Source: Roseiarcus sp963770035 (GTDB lineage Bacteria > Pseudomonadota > Alphaproteobacteria > Rhizobiales > Beijerinckiaceae). Taken from it: a stretch of 64,000 bases of DNA. The notes under the pieces are model-generated. The model did not search any database and was not told the DNA's origin. It worked only from the letters and a program-made list of their open reading frames with translations. Positions 45,517-54,968 of the stretch are shown piece by piece. Position numbers and translations under genes: made by a program. The stretch lies in contig CAVYON010000016.1 of assembly GCA_963770035.1 (NCBI GenBank), positions 1-64,000 of the forward strand, written 5' to 3'. Within the stretch, counting starts at the first letter, position 1, and each line of letters begins with the position of its first letter.

Positions 45517-45544
45517 TTGACATCTGTCAAGTTTTCCCTATACG
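45517..45544 (+). promoter_or_regulatory. Palindromic operator over a sigma-70-like promoter of the TetR gene
   Basis: TTGACA-TC-TGTCAA (45517-45530) is a perfect palindrome. Its left arm also serves as a -35 box, with TATACG at 45539-45544 as a -10 box, 16 bases apart. It lies in the 271-base gap between the SDR gene (reverse) and the TetR gene (forward). A dimeric TetR bound here would block its own promoter and probably the divergent one. The link to this regulator is inference from position. Confidence 0.6.
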
Positions 45545-45651
45545 ACTGTCCAATAAATCTTGCATGGGCGTCGAAGTGAGGTCGCGGCTTGTACGCGCGG
45601 GTCCGCGTGCTATCCGTCGGTCTCGATCGGAAGCGTAAGCGGCAGGAGCCG

Positions 45652-46284
45652 ATGGCGTCTCGAAATGTGACGAAGCTGGATCGGGTCCCTCGGCGGCCGA
45701 TCGACAAGTTCGCCGAGCGGCGGGCGGAGCTTGCCGAGGCGGCGCTGCAGACGCTGTCGGAACTCGGCTATGCCCGCACCAGCGTTCGCGAGATCGCCCA
45801 GAACTCAGCCTTCAGTCATGGCGTGCTGCATTATTACTTCGCCGACAAGGTGGATCTCATCCTGTGCAGCGTGCGTCAGTACAAAGCGCGCTGCGTGACG
45901 CGCTACGACGAGGTCACGGCGGCGGCCCGATCCAGCGACGAGCTCGTGCAAGGCTTTGTCCACGCCCTTGGCCAAACCGTGCGGGAAGACGGGCGCCTGC
46001 ATCGCCTGTGGTACGACATCCGGGCGGAGGCCATGTACGAGACGGCGTTCCAGTCTGACATCGCCGAGATCGACAAGAGCCTCGAGGACATGATCTGGCG
46101 CATCGTGACGCGCCTCTTGGAGCTCAGCGGCGCGCCGCAGGCGCTGTCGCCTTCCGCCGTTTACGCCATCATGGACGGACTCTTCCAGCGCGGTCTCCTG
46201 AAGCACCTGTCCGGAGACGAGACCGCGATCGCCGCCATGCAGGCGGACGTCCGGAGCGTCCTGTCGCGCATCGCGATGATTTAG
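45652..46284 (+). CDS. TetR-family transcriptional regulator
   Basis: The 210-residue protein has an N-terminal helix-turn-helix (AALQTLSELGYARTSVREIA followed by HGVLHYYFADK) typical of TetR proteins, and an all-helical ligand-binding domain whose size and dimer helices fit the family. ATG at 45652 has AGGAG 6 bases upstream and is preferred over the in-frame start at 45589. It is divergent from the SDR/saccharopine-dehydrogenase-like operon and likely represses it and itself through the palindrome at 45517-45530. The ligand is unknown but is expected to be a substrate of the operon. Confidence 0.86.
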   Translation: MASRNVTKLDRVPRRPIDKFAERRAELAEAALQTLSELGYARTSVREIAQNSAFSHGVLHYYFADKVDLILCSVRQYKARCVTRYDEVTAAARSSDELVQGFVHALGQTVREDGRLHRLWYDIRAEAMYETAFQSDIAEIDKSLEDMIWRIVTRLLELSGAPQALSPSAVYAIMDGLFQRGLLKHLSGDETAIAAMQADVRSVLSRIAMI

Positions 46285-46416
46285 CGCGTTGCTCTTCGGT
46301 GGGGCGCATCCCTTCTCCCCGTTACTCGTCGCATGCGGGAGAACGGACGCGCCGGCGGCCTCCCTTGAAGGAAGAGCGCCAGAGCAAACTCGCGCTTCGC
46401 TCCGCCTTCGCGGGGC

Positions 46417-46962
46417 TCAGTGCCCCCAAACGCCCGTCAGCGTCGCCTTCGCCAGCGTGTGGAAGTGAAGATTGAAGCCGACGACCGCGGCCGAGGAATT
46501 TTCGTCGGCGCCGAGCTTGTCCGTGTCCACCGCGAAGATGGTGAAGTGATAGTGGTGCGGCTTGTCGCCCTTGGGCGGGCACGGACCGCCATAGCCCGGG
46601 ACGCCCCAATCGGTGCGGCTCTGGATGGCGCCCTTCGGCGCAGCGTCGCTCTTGGGATCGCCGGCGCCCTTCGACAAGCTCATCACGTCCGGCGGGATGT
46701 CGAACACGACCCAGTGCCAGAACCCGCTTCCGGTCGGCGCGTCGGGATCGTAGACGCTGAGCGCAAAGCTCTTCGTGCCCTTCGGGGCGTCCGACCAGCT
46801 CAGCGCCGGAGAGATGTTCTTGCCCCCGCAGCCGCCATAGACCTGCTCATCCGCGATGCGGGCGCCGGGCTTGATGTCGGGGCTCGTCAAAGTCAGCGCC
46901 TGAGCCGCGCCGCCATACGCAAGGAGCGCGGCCAAGGACACTGCAAAAGCTCTTGTCGACAC
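46417..46962 (-). CDS. YbhB/YbcL-type PEBP-family protein, periplasmic
   Basis: The 181-residue protein has a signal peptide (STRAFAVSLAALLAYGGAAQA) and the PEBP signatures SVYDPDAPTGSGFWHWVVFD and GPCPPKGDKPHHYHFTIFAV, which form the anion-binding pocket of the Raf-kinase-inhibitor-like family. Bacterial members have no agreed function. GTG at 46962 was chosen because GAGGAGGAAATT lies directly before it and the signal peptide starts there. It stands alone; upstream is a long gene-free stretch. Confidence 0.87.
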   Translation of the reverse strand: MSTRAFAVSLAALLAYGGAAQALTLTSPDIKPGARIADEQVYGGCGGKNISPALSWSDAPKGTKSFALSVYDPDAPTGSGFWHWVVFDIPPDVMSLSKGAGDPKSDAAPKGAIQSRTDWGVPGYGGPCPPKGDKPHHYHFTIFAVDTDKLGADENSSAAVVGFNLHFHTLAKATLTGVWGH

Positions 46963-48950
46963 AATTTCCTCCTCGAGTTTTTTGCTCGGCGCGCCAGCGA
47001 CGCCGATGAAGTCCCACAATCAGGACAATCTCATGACAACACGGGCTGCCCTTGCAAATCAATTCTTCGGGAATTTACCGACGAAGGACCGGAGCCGCCC
47101 GCTACATCGTCGGCCGGCGTTCAGGAAAACGACCATGTTGCTGACGTTATACATGATGCTGAAATATTACGTCGCGCTCGTCTGCGACACGGGCGCGTGA
47201 AGCGCCAGGACGCCCCAATGCCGTCGGCGCCGCCTTCGACCTCTTGTTCAGCCGCAACTCAATCCGTCGGCGTCGCCTTGGCTGGCCACCTGATCGATGG
47301 TGAAGCTGGCCGGCAATGGCACGGCGGTCATTCGCTCGAACGACTCAGGCACGCGCCGGCCTTAAGGCTCATCCAGCCCATCAGATGGCATTCTTGACCC
47401 GCAGTCGCCGTAAATTGTGTCGGCAAACGGTCGCGCGTCTAACGGGCCTTATCGGCGCGAAAGATTGAAAAACTTCGGGGACGTCGCCAATCGAGGATCG
47501 TTTCAACCGCAAGTCGCCGCGCCTCTTCTGGCCGCGAACACCGCTTTCCATCGCGCGCGGCAAAGGCGACAGATCGCGCGACGCCGTCAAAATAGGAAGA
47601 TCGATCCGACGGATCGAGTCTCGACACGGTGAGTAGTCCAGCTGGTCGTAACCCATATACGGGATTTTGCCGCGGTCCTCCCGTTCAGCGGCAAACTCAG
47701 CGGGCGGATCGTCGGCGGTTACAAGAAAGTCGGAACTAGTCATTCGAAATGATGTCACAGTCGAACCTTCGCCTGGCCTGATGTGGCCCGGCCGGCCACC
47801 ATCGCCGGCATGGCGGAAGACCCACGCCCAGTTGGTGTGTTTTTCGCTGCTGAAAGGCGTCGCGCCGCGTCCGGCAGAGAACTGGTTAGGGCCTTGACGG
47901 TGGTGTAAACATGATCGGTTGTCGGCGACCTTGACGGTCGTCAAGCGGCATGAGCATCTTGCCGACCGCCATCGTGTCACCATACCTCGGCGATCGTTGC
48001 CGGGCATCGGCTTTGGCCGCGCATCAATCCGCGCACATGAGTAAGACCGGCGTCGCCACGTGTTCATCCACGTGAGGAATGGCTTGACGGCGCTGGTTCT
48101 CCCGACCGAGAAGACCATTTGCGGCGCCTTTATGGCGATTGTATCCATCGCTTGCGGTTCGACCGGACCGGGTTTACCATCGTCTGCTTGCCGTCCATCC
48201 CAATGCGGACGGCACTGTCGGATCGTGATTTACGTCGCCTTGGTTCGGAGTACGCCGAGCGGCGAATCGTTGTCAACGTAGCTGGTCGTCCTTCGGCCAG
48301 TTTGGCTTCCGGCCCCTCCGCCGCTTCCGGATGGCAGAGGTATGCCGAAGATCATCGAAGCATGCAGGATCGGCGGAGATATTCGTCGCGGTTCACCAAT
48401 GGCTCGTTGCAAATTCCGGTCGCAGACCAGATCGGCTTGATCGCTGGTGGTTATGCGGCGCGAAGGCCGCGGCTGCGCCCGGAATGCCGTTCCGAAAGCC
48501 GTCCGCTTCGCTTGGTCCATGATGAATGACAAGCGGTCGGCTGTGCGGCGCCTCGGCGTAAAATGCGGCTGGACGTCATGCGTCCCGGGCGATCCGGTCG
48601 ATTCGGCGTCGTAACTCATGACGCCAAACAAAGCGCTGAGTGTGAGGCCAGCGCCACCCATGAGACGGGATCTTTTTTCGTTCTGCGCAAGGGTTCGCTC
48701 ACGGTGACAGTCAACGGAGCCCAATCTTCCGTCCGCCGCCGCGGTCCGCTAGATCCGTAAAACTTCGATACTCGCCATGCGCTGCGCCGTCGGGTCCGGC
48801 CCCAGGTAGGGACCAGCGTAGGTCTTGACCACTCGCCCGCTCCCGCGAGTCCGCCGGCCGATGGAAGACCGGGCTCGCGCCTGCTACAACGGCGGCGAGG
48901 ACCGACGCGAAAGACCGATGCGAACGACCGATACCGAGGGGCGAAAGGTT
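46963..48950. other. Gene-free 2 kb, possibly decayed accessory DNA
   Basis: No frame in this stretch shows a recognisable family, and the short frames present have atypical composition. Base composition is locally less GC-rich than the flanks. An 18-base segment CGCGCTCGTCTGCGACAC near 47173 is identical to part of the downstream peptidase gene near 49494, which may mean a scrap of a related gene. The promoter of the M20 gene lies at the right end. Confidence 0.45.
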
Positions 48951-50333
48951 ATGACCATGCTGGACGACGCGCTCTCTGCAATCGACTCCGACACCGGGCC
49001 GGCGCTCGACCGTCTGTTCGACTTTCTCAAAATTCCCTCAGTGTCGGCCGCGCCCGACCACTACCCCGATTGCGAGCGGGCAGCGGACTGGCTCGTCACC
49101 GAACTCACTGCTATCGGCTTCGAGGCGAAGAAGCACCCGACGGCCGGGCGGCCGATGGTGGTCGGAAGCATCAAGGCCGCGCGGCGCGACTCGCCGCACG
49201 TGCTGTTCTACGGCCATTACGACGTCCAGCCGGCCGATCCGCTCGATCTCTGGCGTTCGCCGCCGTTCGAGCCCAGGCTCGAGGCGGGACCGCGCGGCGA
49301 GCGGATCGTGGCGCGCGGCGCCTCCGACGACAAGGGCCAGCTGATGACCTTCCTGGAAGCTTGCCGAGCCTTCCAGCAGCTCGGCGGACCGCCATGCGCG
49401 GTGACCGCGCTGTTCGAGGGCGAGGAGGAGACCGGCTCGCCGTCGCTGGCGCCCTTCCTCGCTGAAAACGCCAAAATGCTGAAAGCCGACATCGCGCTCG
49501 TCTGCGACACCGGCATGTGGAACGCCTCGACGCCGGCGATCACCACCGCGCTGCGCGGGATCGTCGCCGACGAGGTGATCCTCACCGGCGCCAACCGCGA
49601 CCTGCATTCGGGCGTCTATGGCGGCGCCGCCGCCAACCCGATCCACGCGCTCGCGCGCATCCTCGGCGCACTGCACGACGACAAGGGCGCTGTCGCCCTG
49701 CCCGGCTTCTACGACGGCGTCGAGGAGCTGCCCGAGGACATCAAGGCGCAATGGGACGCGCTCGATGTCGATCCCAAGTCCTTCCTCGGCGATGTCGGCC
49801 TGACGACGCTCGCCGGCGAGCGCGGCCGCACGCTGCTCGAACAGGTGTGGTCGCGCCCGACCTGCGAGGTCAACGGCGTCGTCGGCGGCTACACGGGCGT
49901 GGGAATGAAGACCGTGCTGCCCGCCAAGGCGAGCGCCAAAGTGTCGTTCCGGCTGGTCGGCGCCCAGAACCCGGAGCAAATCGTCCAGTCCTTCCGCGCT
50001 TTCGTCGAAGCGCGGCTGCCGCCCGACATCAAGGCCGAGTTCATCGGCCACGGCGGCAGCCCTGCGATCACCCTGCCGGTCAAGAACGAGGCGCTTCGCC
50101 GCGCCCGGCGCGCGCTCGAGACCGAATGGGGCAACCCCGCCGTACTGATCGGCTGCGGCGGCTCGATCCCGATCGTCGGCTCGTTCAAGCGCGAGCTGAA
50201 CATGGACAGCCTGCTGGTCGGCTTCTCGCTCGAGGACGACGCCATGCACTCGCCGAATGAGAAATACGAACGGACCTCGTTCGTGAAGGGCGCCCGGTCC
50301 TGGGCGCGCATCCTGGCGGCGCTGGCCTCGTGA
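48951..50333 (+). CDS. M20-family metallopeptidase (dipeptidase)
   Basis: The 460-residue protein has the M20 zinc ligands in FYGHYDVQPAD and ASDDKGQ, catalytic EGEEETGSP, the dimer-domain histidine in NRDLHSGVYGG, and a final ligand in HSPNEKYE. Length and order match the CNDP/PepV-like dipeptidase branch that removes single residues from small peptides in the cytoplasm. ATG at 48951 has AAAGG upstream; in-frame starts at 48825 and nearby lack a plausible N-terminus. It precedes trpF by 306 bases that hold palindromes, so it is not likely to be in the same operon. Confidence 0.9.
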   Translation: MTMLDDALSAIDSDTGPALDRLFDFLKIPSVSAAPDHYPDCERAADWLVTELTAIGFEAKKHPTAGRPMVVGSIKAARRDSPHVLFYGHYDVQPADPLDLWRSPPFEPRLEAGPRGERIVARGASDDKGQLMTFLEACRAFQQLGGPPCAVTALFEGEEETGSPSLAPFLAENAKMLKADIALVCDTGMWNASTPAITTALRGIVADEVILTGANRDLHSGVYGGAAANPIHALARILGALHDDKGAVALPGFYDGVEELPEDIKAQWDALDVDPKSFLGDVGLTTLAGERGRTLLEQVWSRPTCEVNGVVGGYTGVGMKTVLPAKASAKVSFRLVGAQNPEQIVQSFRAFVEARLPPDIKAEFIGHGGSPAITLPVKNEALRRARRALETEWGNPAVLIGCGGSIPIVGSFKRELNMDSLLVGFSLEDDAMHSPNEKYERTSFVKGARSWARILAALAS

Positions 50334-50394
50334 GGGCGCAGACCTTCGTATCCGCCGTTCCCCGCCACCGTCGGGTCAAGCTCAAGGGCAGGCT

Positions 50395-50592
50395 CTTCTC
50401 CCCAGGGGAGAAGGAGGTCGCCCCCTTCGTCCGCACCTCGAAGCCCATCACCGCAATTCGGCGCTTGTGCTGACGTTGACGCAAACTCCCTTCTCCGTTT
50501 GAGAAAGGGCCGGGGATGAGGGGACCGAGCCCGAATTTGCGGGCGCAAACCCCTCATCCGGCGCTCCGCGCCACCTTCTCCCTGGGAGAAGG
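50395..50592. repeat. Cluster of three CCTTCTCC-type palindromes
   Basis: CTTCTCCCCAGGGGAGAAG (50395-50413), CCCTTCTCCGTTTGAGAAAG (from 50488) and CCTTCTCCCTGGGAGAAGG (50574-50592) form three hairpins of one family, two of them next to CCCCTCATCC blocks. Similar intergenic repeats are common in Hyphomicrobiales. They fill the gap between the peptidase gene and trpF. Confidence 0.75.
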
Positions 50593-50639
50593 AAGTCGCG
50601 CCTTTGACAGCGCGGGCGCTTTGACCGAAAGAGGCGTCG

Positions 50640-51305
50640 ATGGCGCCTCTCGTCAAAATCTGCGGTCTTTCCACGCCCGCTGCGCTCGACGCCGCGCTAG
50701 CGGCCGGGGCGGACATGGTGGGCTTCGTGTTTTTCCCCAAGAGCCCGCGCAACGTCGGTCTGGCGGCGGCGCGGACGCTCGGGACCCTGGCGCGCGGCCG
50801 GGCGCGGATCGTCGCGCTCACCGTCGACGCCGACGACGCCCTGCTGGCCGGCGTGATCGAGGCGCTCGACCCCGACATCCTGCAACTGCATGGCAAGGAA
50901 AGCCCGGATCGGGTCGCTCGCGTCGGCGCGCGCTTCGGCAAGCCGACGATGAAGGCGGTCGGCGTGGCGGCGCCCGACGACCTCGCCGTCGCTGGGATTT
51001 ACGAGGACGCGGCCGACTTTCTGCTGATCGACGCCAAGCCGCCCAAGGGGGCGGTCCGGCCCGGAGGCAACGGCTTGCCGTTCGACTGGCGGCTCGCCCG
51101 CGATTTCGCCCCAAGACGCCCCTGGCTGCTGTCGGGCGGCCTAACGCCCGGCAACGTCGCCGAGGCGATCAGCGCGACCGGCGCCCGCGGCGTCGACGTG
51201 TCGTCCGGCGTCGAGCGCGCGCCGGGCGTCAAGGACGAAATGAAGATCGCGGCCTTCGTCGCGGCCGCGCGCGCGGCCTTCCGCGCGCCCGTTGGAGGGA
51301 CATGA
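50640..51305 (+). CDS. trpF: Phosphoribosylanthranilate isomerase
   Basis: The 221-residue TIM-barrel enzyme converts N-(5-phosphoribosyl)anthranilate to CdRP, the third step of tryptophan synthesis. It begins MAPLVKICG with the catalytic cysteine, and shows GADMVGFVFFPKSPR, the catalytic aspartate region IVALTVDAD, LQLHGKE, LSGGLTPGNVAEA and GVDVSSGVE for the phosphate site. ATG at 50640 follows AGAGG. Its stop TGA (51303-51305) directly abuts the trpB ATG, so the two are co-translated. The trpF-trpB pairing is typical of alphaproteobacteria. Confidence 0.95.
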   Translation: MAPLVKICGLSTPAALDAALAAGADMVGFVFFPKSPRNVGLAAARTLGTLARGRARIVALTVDADDALLAGVIEALDPDILQLHGKESPDRVARVGARFGKPTMKAVGVAAPDDLAVAGIYEDAADFLLIDAKPPKGAVRPGGNGLPFDWRLARDFAPRRPWLLSGGLTPGNVAEAISATGARGVDVSSGVERAPGVKDEMKIAAFVAAARAAFRAPVGGT

Positions 51306-52526
<1,221 letters not shown>

Positions 52527-52533
52527 GGCGACT

Positions 52534-52584
52534 TGTAGCCGCGATCGCTGATCGCGGCCGACGCGGTCAACGACCGCGTCTACA
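52534..52584. repeat. CGCGGTC-type palindromic repeats after trpB
   Basis: TGTAGCCGCGATCGCTGATC (continuing CGCGG) and ACGCGGTCAACGACCGCG (continuing TCTACA) are opposed copies of one palindromic unit. Another copy, CCGCGGTCAGCGACCGCGG continuing CTACA, is at 60995-61018. They start eight bases after the trpB stop and may act as a transcription or mRNA barrier. Confidence 0.75.
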
Positions 52585-53005
52585 GAAGCGCAATTTGGAT
52601 TTCCTCAGGCCCGCGCGGGCTTGCTGCGGGGTTCCGCGAATTCCCGGCTCAAGCGGCGTTGGAAACGCTTGGAATTCCTTGGATTCTCTCGTTCGAATCG
52701 AGGAATATCAATGACTTACGCGTGACCTGCGGCGGAAAATAATTTTCCGCTCGGCCTCCTCCCGCGCGAAAAGGGGAACGGTCGGTCGGAAGCGCTCAAC
52801 GCTTGCGCATCGCCTGACCTCCCGTACGGCGGCGACAGTGCGGCAGGCGCGCCGACGGCGAATGGCAAGGCGATCGGGCTTGGATTGAGACGGTCATCAG
52901 CGGCTTTTTCGGCAAACAGAACCTTGATATCACATTTTTGTATATGCCGCAATATAAATCGCGTAAGCCTTTGGAATGAAGATGTTTCCAGCTGCATTTC
53001 TCGAC

Positions 53006-53037
53006 ATTGACTAGACGTTCAATTGACTAGACGTTCA
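53006..53037. repeat. 16-bp tandem duplication
   Basis: ATTGACTAGACGTTCA occurs twice in direct succession (53006-53021 and 53022-53037). The second copy includes the stop codon and last codons of the small reverse-strand frame. Confidence 0.9.
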
Positions 53038-53320
53038 TCAGGGCGTGGGCGGCGTCGTGCAGGGTCGCCGGAGCAGGACGCTCCGAGATCGCTAAGTCTC
53101 CGGACCCGTCATCGGACGCGCTGGACCAGAACGGCGGCAACCAAGTCTCCATAACAGAGGCCTCTTGGTAAGCGTCAACGCCCGCGATCCGGGAAGACTC
53201 GGACCACACGGGAAGGCTCTGCGGTTGATCGCTCATTCTGGCGCCGTCCTCGCGCGCGAGCGCTAAGGCGCCCGAAGCGACCAGGTGAAAGGGGGTTTGC
53301 AATGGCGAGTGTAGCGTCAC
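53027..53320 (-). CDS. Small hypothetical protein
   Basis: A 97-codon frame starts at GTG 53320 (or ATG 53235) and ends in a duplicated 16-mer. The protein is acidic and tryptophan-containing (VMETWLPPFWSSASDDG) and matches nothing I know. A perfect palindrome, CGTTAGGCCTAACG, lies about 55 bases upstream and could be an operator. It may equally be a chance frame in an intergenic region. Confidence 0.25.
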   Translation of the reverse strand: MTLHSPLQTPFHLVASGALALAREDGARMSDQPQSLPVWSESSRIAGVDAYQEASVMETWLPPFWSSASDDGSGDLAISERPAPATLHDAAHALMNV

Positions 53321-53374
53321 GACAATGTCCCTGAATTCGTTCTACCCCAGAGGTTGTTACAGCCTGGCATATCG

Positions 53375-53388
53375 CGTTAGGCCTAACG
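53375..53388. promoter_or_regulatory. 14-bp perfect palindrome, possible operator
   Basis: CGTTAGGCCTAACG is fully self-complementary and stands in an otherwise AT-richer stretch, between the small frame at 53320 and the downstream end of the RND adaptor gene. Its role is unknown. Confidence 0.35.
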
Positions 53389-53700
53389 AATTGTCATGAT
53401 GACGCACCCAGGTTTCATTTTGGTAATGCAGTCACAACGCGGGAAGATTTTTCGGCATGAACCTTGGCCGAAGGGGGCGACTTGTTGCGCATGGGTTGTG
53501 CTGCGTCGACTGTGAACCGGCGTCGCTCTTAGCCCTCGTCGCCGTCGTGCAAGGCCAAAAGGCGCCGATCCACCGGGCTGGCCTGGCTCCGGGTGAGCAG
53601 CGCCGGCGACCGCTGGGGCCGCGAGGCCGCGCTCAGCCGATCCCGGACACCGCCAGCCCCGACGGCTTTCCCGGTCGGCCGGGGGACCCTTCCGGCCTGC

Positions 53701-54954
53701 TCAAAGACTCGGCGATTTGCTCGGCGCGGCTCTTGCGCTCGCGGTCAATTCGCGCTGACCCGCGTTCGGGTCCGAATTGGCGACGATCACCTTGTCGCCG
53801 GTCTCGGTAAATTCGAGCGGGCTGTCGATCAGCCGATCGGACAGCAGGAGGCCGGATTCGATCTCCACCCGATTGCCGAGATTGCGGCCGAGGGCGACCG
53901 GCTTCAGCACGACCTTGTCGTCACCGTCGAGCGCGGCGACCTGCATGCCGTGGGGGCCGAAGACGAGCGCGGTCAGCGGAACGGAGAGCGTGTCCGCGTC
54001 GGCGGGAATGTGGAAATGAACCTCGGCGAACGCGCCGGGCCAGAGCTTTCCGTCCGGGTTGTCCGCCTGCAGCTCGATCAGGGCGGTGCGCGAGTTTTCC
54101 GCCAGCGCATTCGAGGTCGACACGAGCTCGGCCTCAAAGGTCTCTTTCTGGCCGGGCAGATGCAGCGTGGCCCTGACGCCCGGCGCGAGCTGGCCGAGAA
54201 AGGCTTGGGGAACGTTGACGTAAATGCGCATGCGGTGGATGTCGGCGACCTGAAACAGGGCGCGCCCGGTCGTGCCGCCGGCGTTGACGAGATCGCCGAT
54301 ATCGACGTTGCGCGCCGTCACCACGCCGTCGAACGGCGTCTTGATGGCTTCAAAGCCGGTCAGCTGCTCGAGCCGGCTGACCGCGGCCTGCTGCGCCACG
54401 ACATTGGCCTTGGCGACGGACACCGCCGCCGCTCGCGCGGCGGCGGTCAGGTGGTCGGTGTCGCCTTGCTGCTTGCTCGACCAGCCCTCCGCCACCAGCT
54501 GCGCCGTTCGCTGGTCGGTCACCTTGCCGAGATCGGCGTTCGCCTGCGCCTGTTCCACGGCGGCCTGCAACTGAACCAGTTGCCCCTTCGCCTCTTCGAG
54601 CTGCTGGTCGAGATCGGGCGCCGAAATCGTCGCCAGGATCTCGCCCTTCGTCACATGGGCGCCGATGTCCTTGTTCCACGCCGTGATATAGCCGCTCGCC
54701 CGGGCAAAAAGGGAGCCGGTGACAAACGCGGCGACGTTGCCCGGCAGCGCCAGGTCCTGGTCGCCGGACCCGCGCTCGGGCCGCACCACGCGCACGGTCG
54801 GAATGGTCTGGGCGTTGGTCCAGGCGGCGACCTCCTGCTTGCTGCGGGCGCGGTCCATGATGCCGGAGGCGGCAAGGCCGACGGCGCCGATCGCCAGCAC
54901 GCTGACGACAAGCAGAACGCGGCGCCTTTTCGGCGGAGTGGTTTCAGAAGACAT
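53701..54954 (-). CDS. RND efflux periplasmic adaptor
   Basis: The 417-residue protein has an N-terminal membrane helix or signal anchor (VLLVVSVLAIGAVGLAASG), a lipoyl half (ARASGYITAWNKDIGAHVTK), an alpha-hairpin (LDQQLEEAKGQLVQLQAAVE), a second lipoyl half (GVVTARNVDIGDLV) and beta-barrel and membrane-proximal domains, the standard order of RND adaptors such as AcrA/MexA. It follows the inner-membrane pump gene by 14 bases, an inversion of the more common adaptor-first order. No TolC-type outer channel gene is nearby. Substrates cannot be inferred. Confidence 0.88.
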   Translation of the reverse strand: MSSETTPPKRRRVLLVVSVLAIGAVGLAASGIMDRARSKQEVAAWTNAQTIPTVRVVRPERGSGDQDLALPGNVAAFVTGSLFARASGYITAWNKDIGAHVTKGEILATISAPDLDQQLEEAKGQLVQLQAAVEQAQANADLGKVTDQRTAQLVAEGWSSKQQGDTDHLTAAARAAAVSVAKANVVAQQAAVSRLEQLTGFEAIKTPFDGVVTARNVDIGDLVNAGGTTGRALFQVADIHRMRIYVNVPQAFLGQLAPGVRATLHLPGQKETFEAELVSTSNALAENSRTALIELQADNPDGKLWPGAFAEVHFHIPADADTLSVPLTALVFGPHGMQVAALDGDDKVVLKPVALGRNLGNRVEIESGLLLSDRLIDSPLEFTETGDKVIVANSDPNAGQRELTASARAAPSKSPSL

Positions 54955-54968
54955 CGGAAGACTCCGGA

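Larger units (their letters stand above)
52585..53700. other. Mostly gene-free 1.1 kb after trpB
   Basis: Apart from a weak 97-codon frame at 53027-53320, no gene is supported. The stretch holds a 16-bp tandem repeat (53006-53037) and a 14-bp palindrome (53375-53388). No trpA-like sequence is visible on either strand. Confidence 0.45.
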
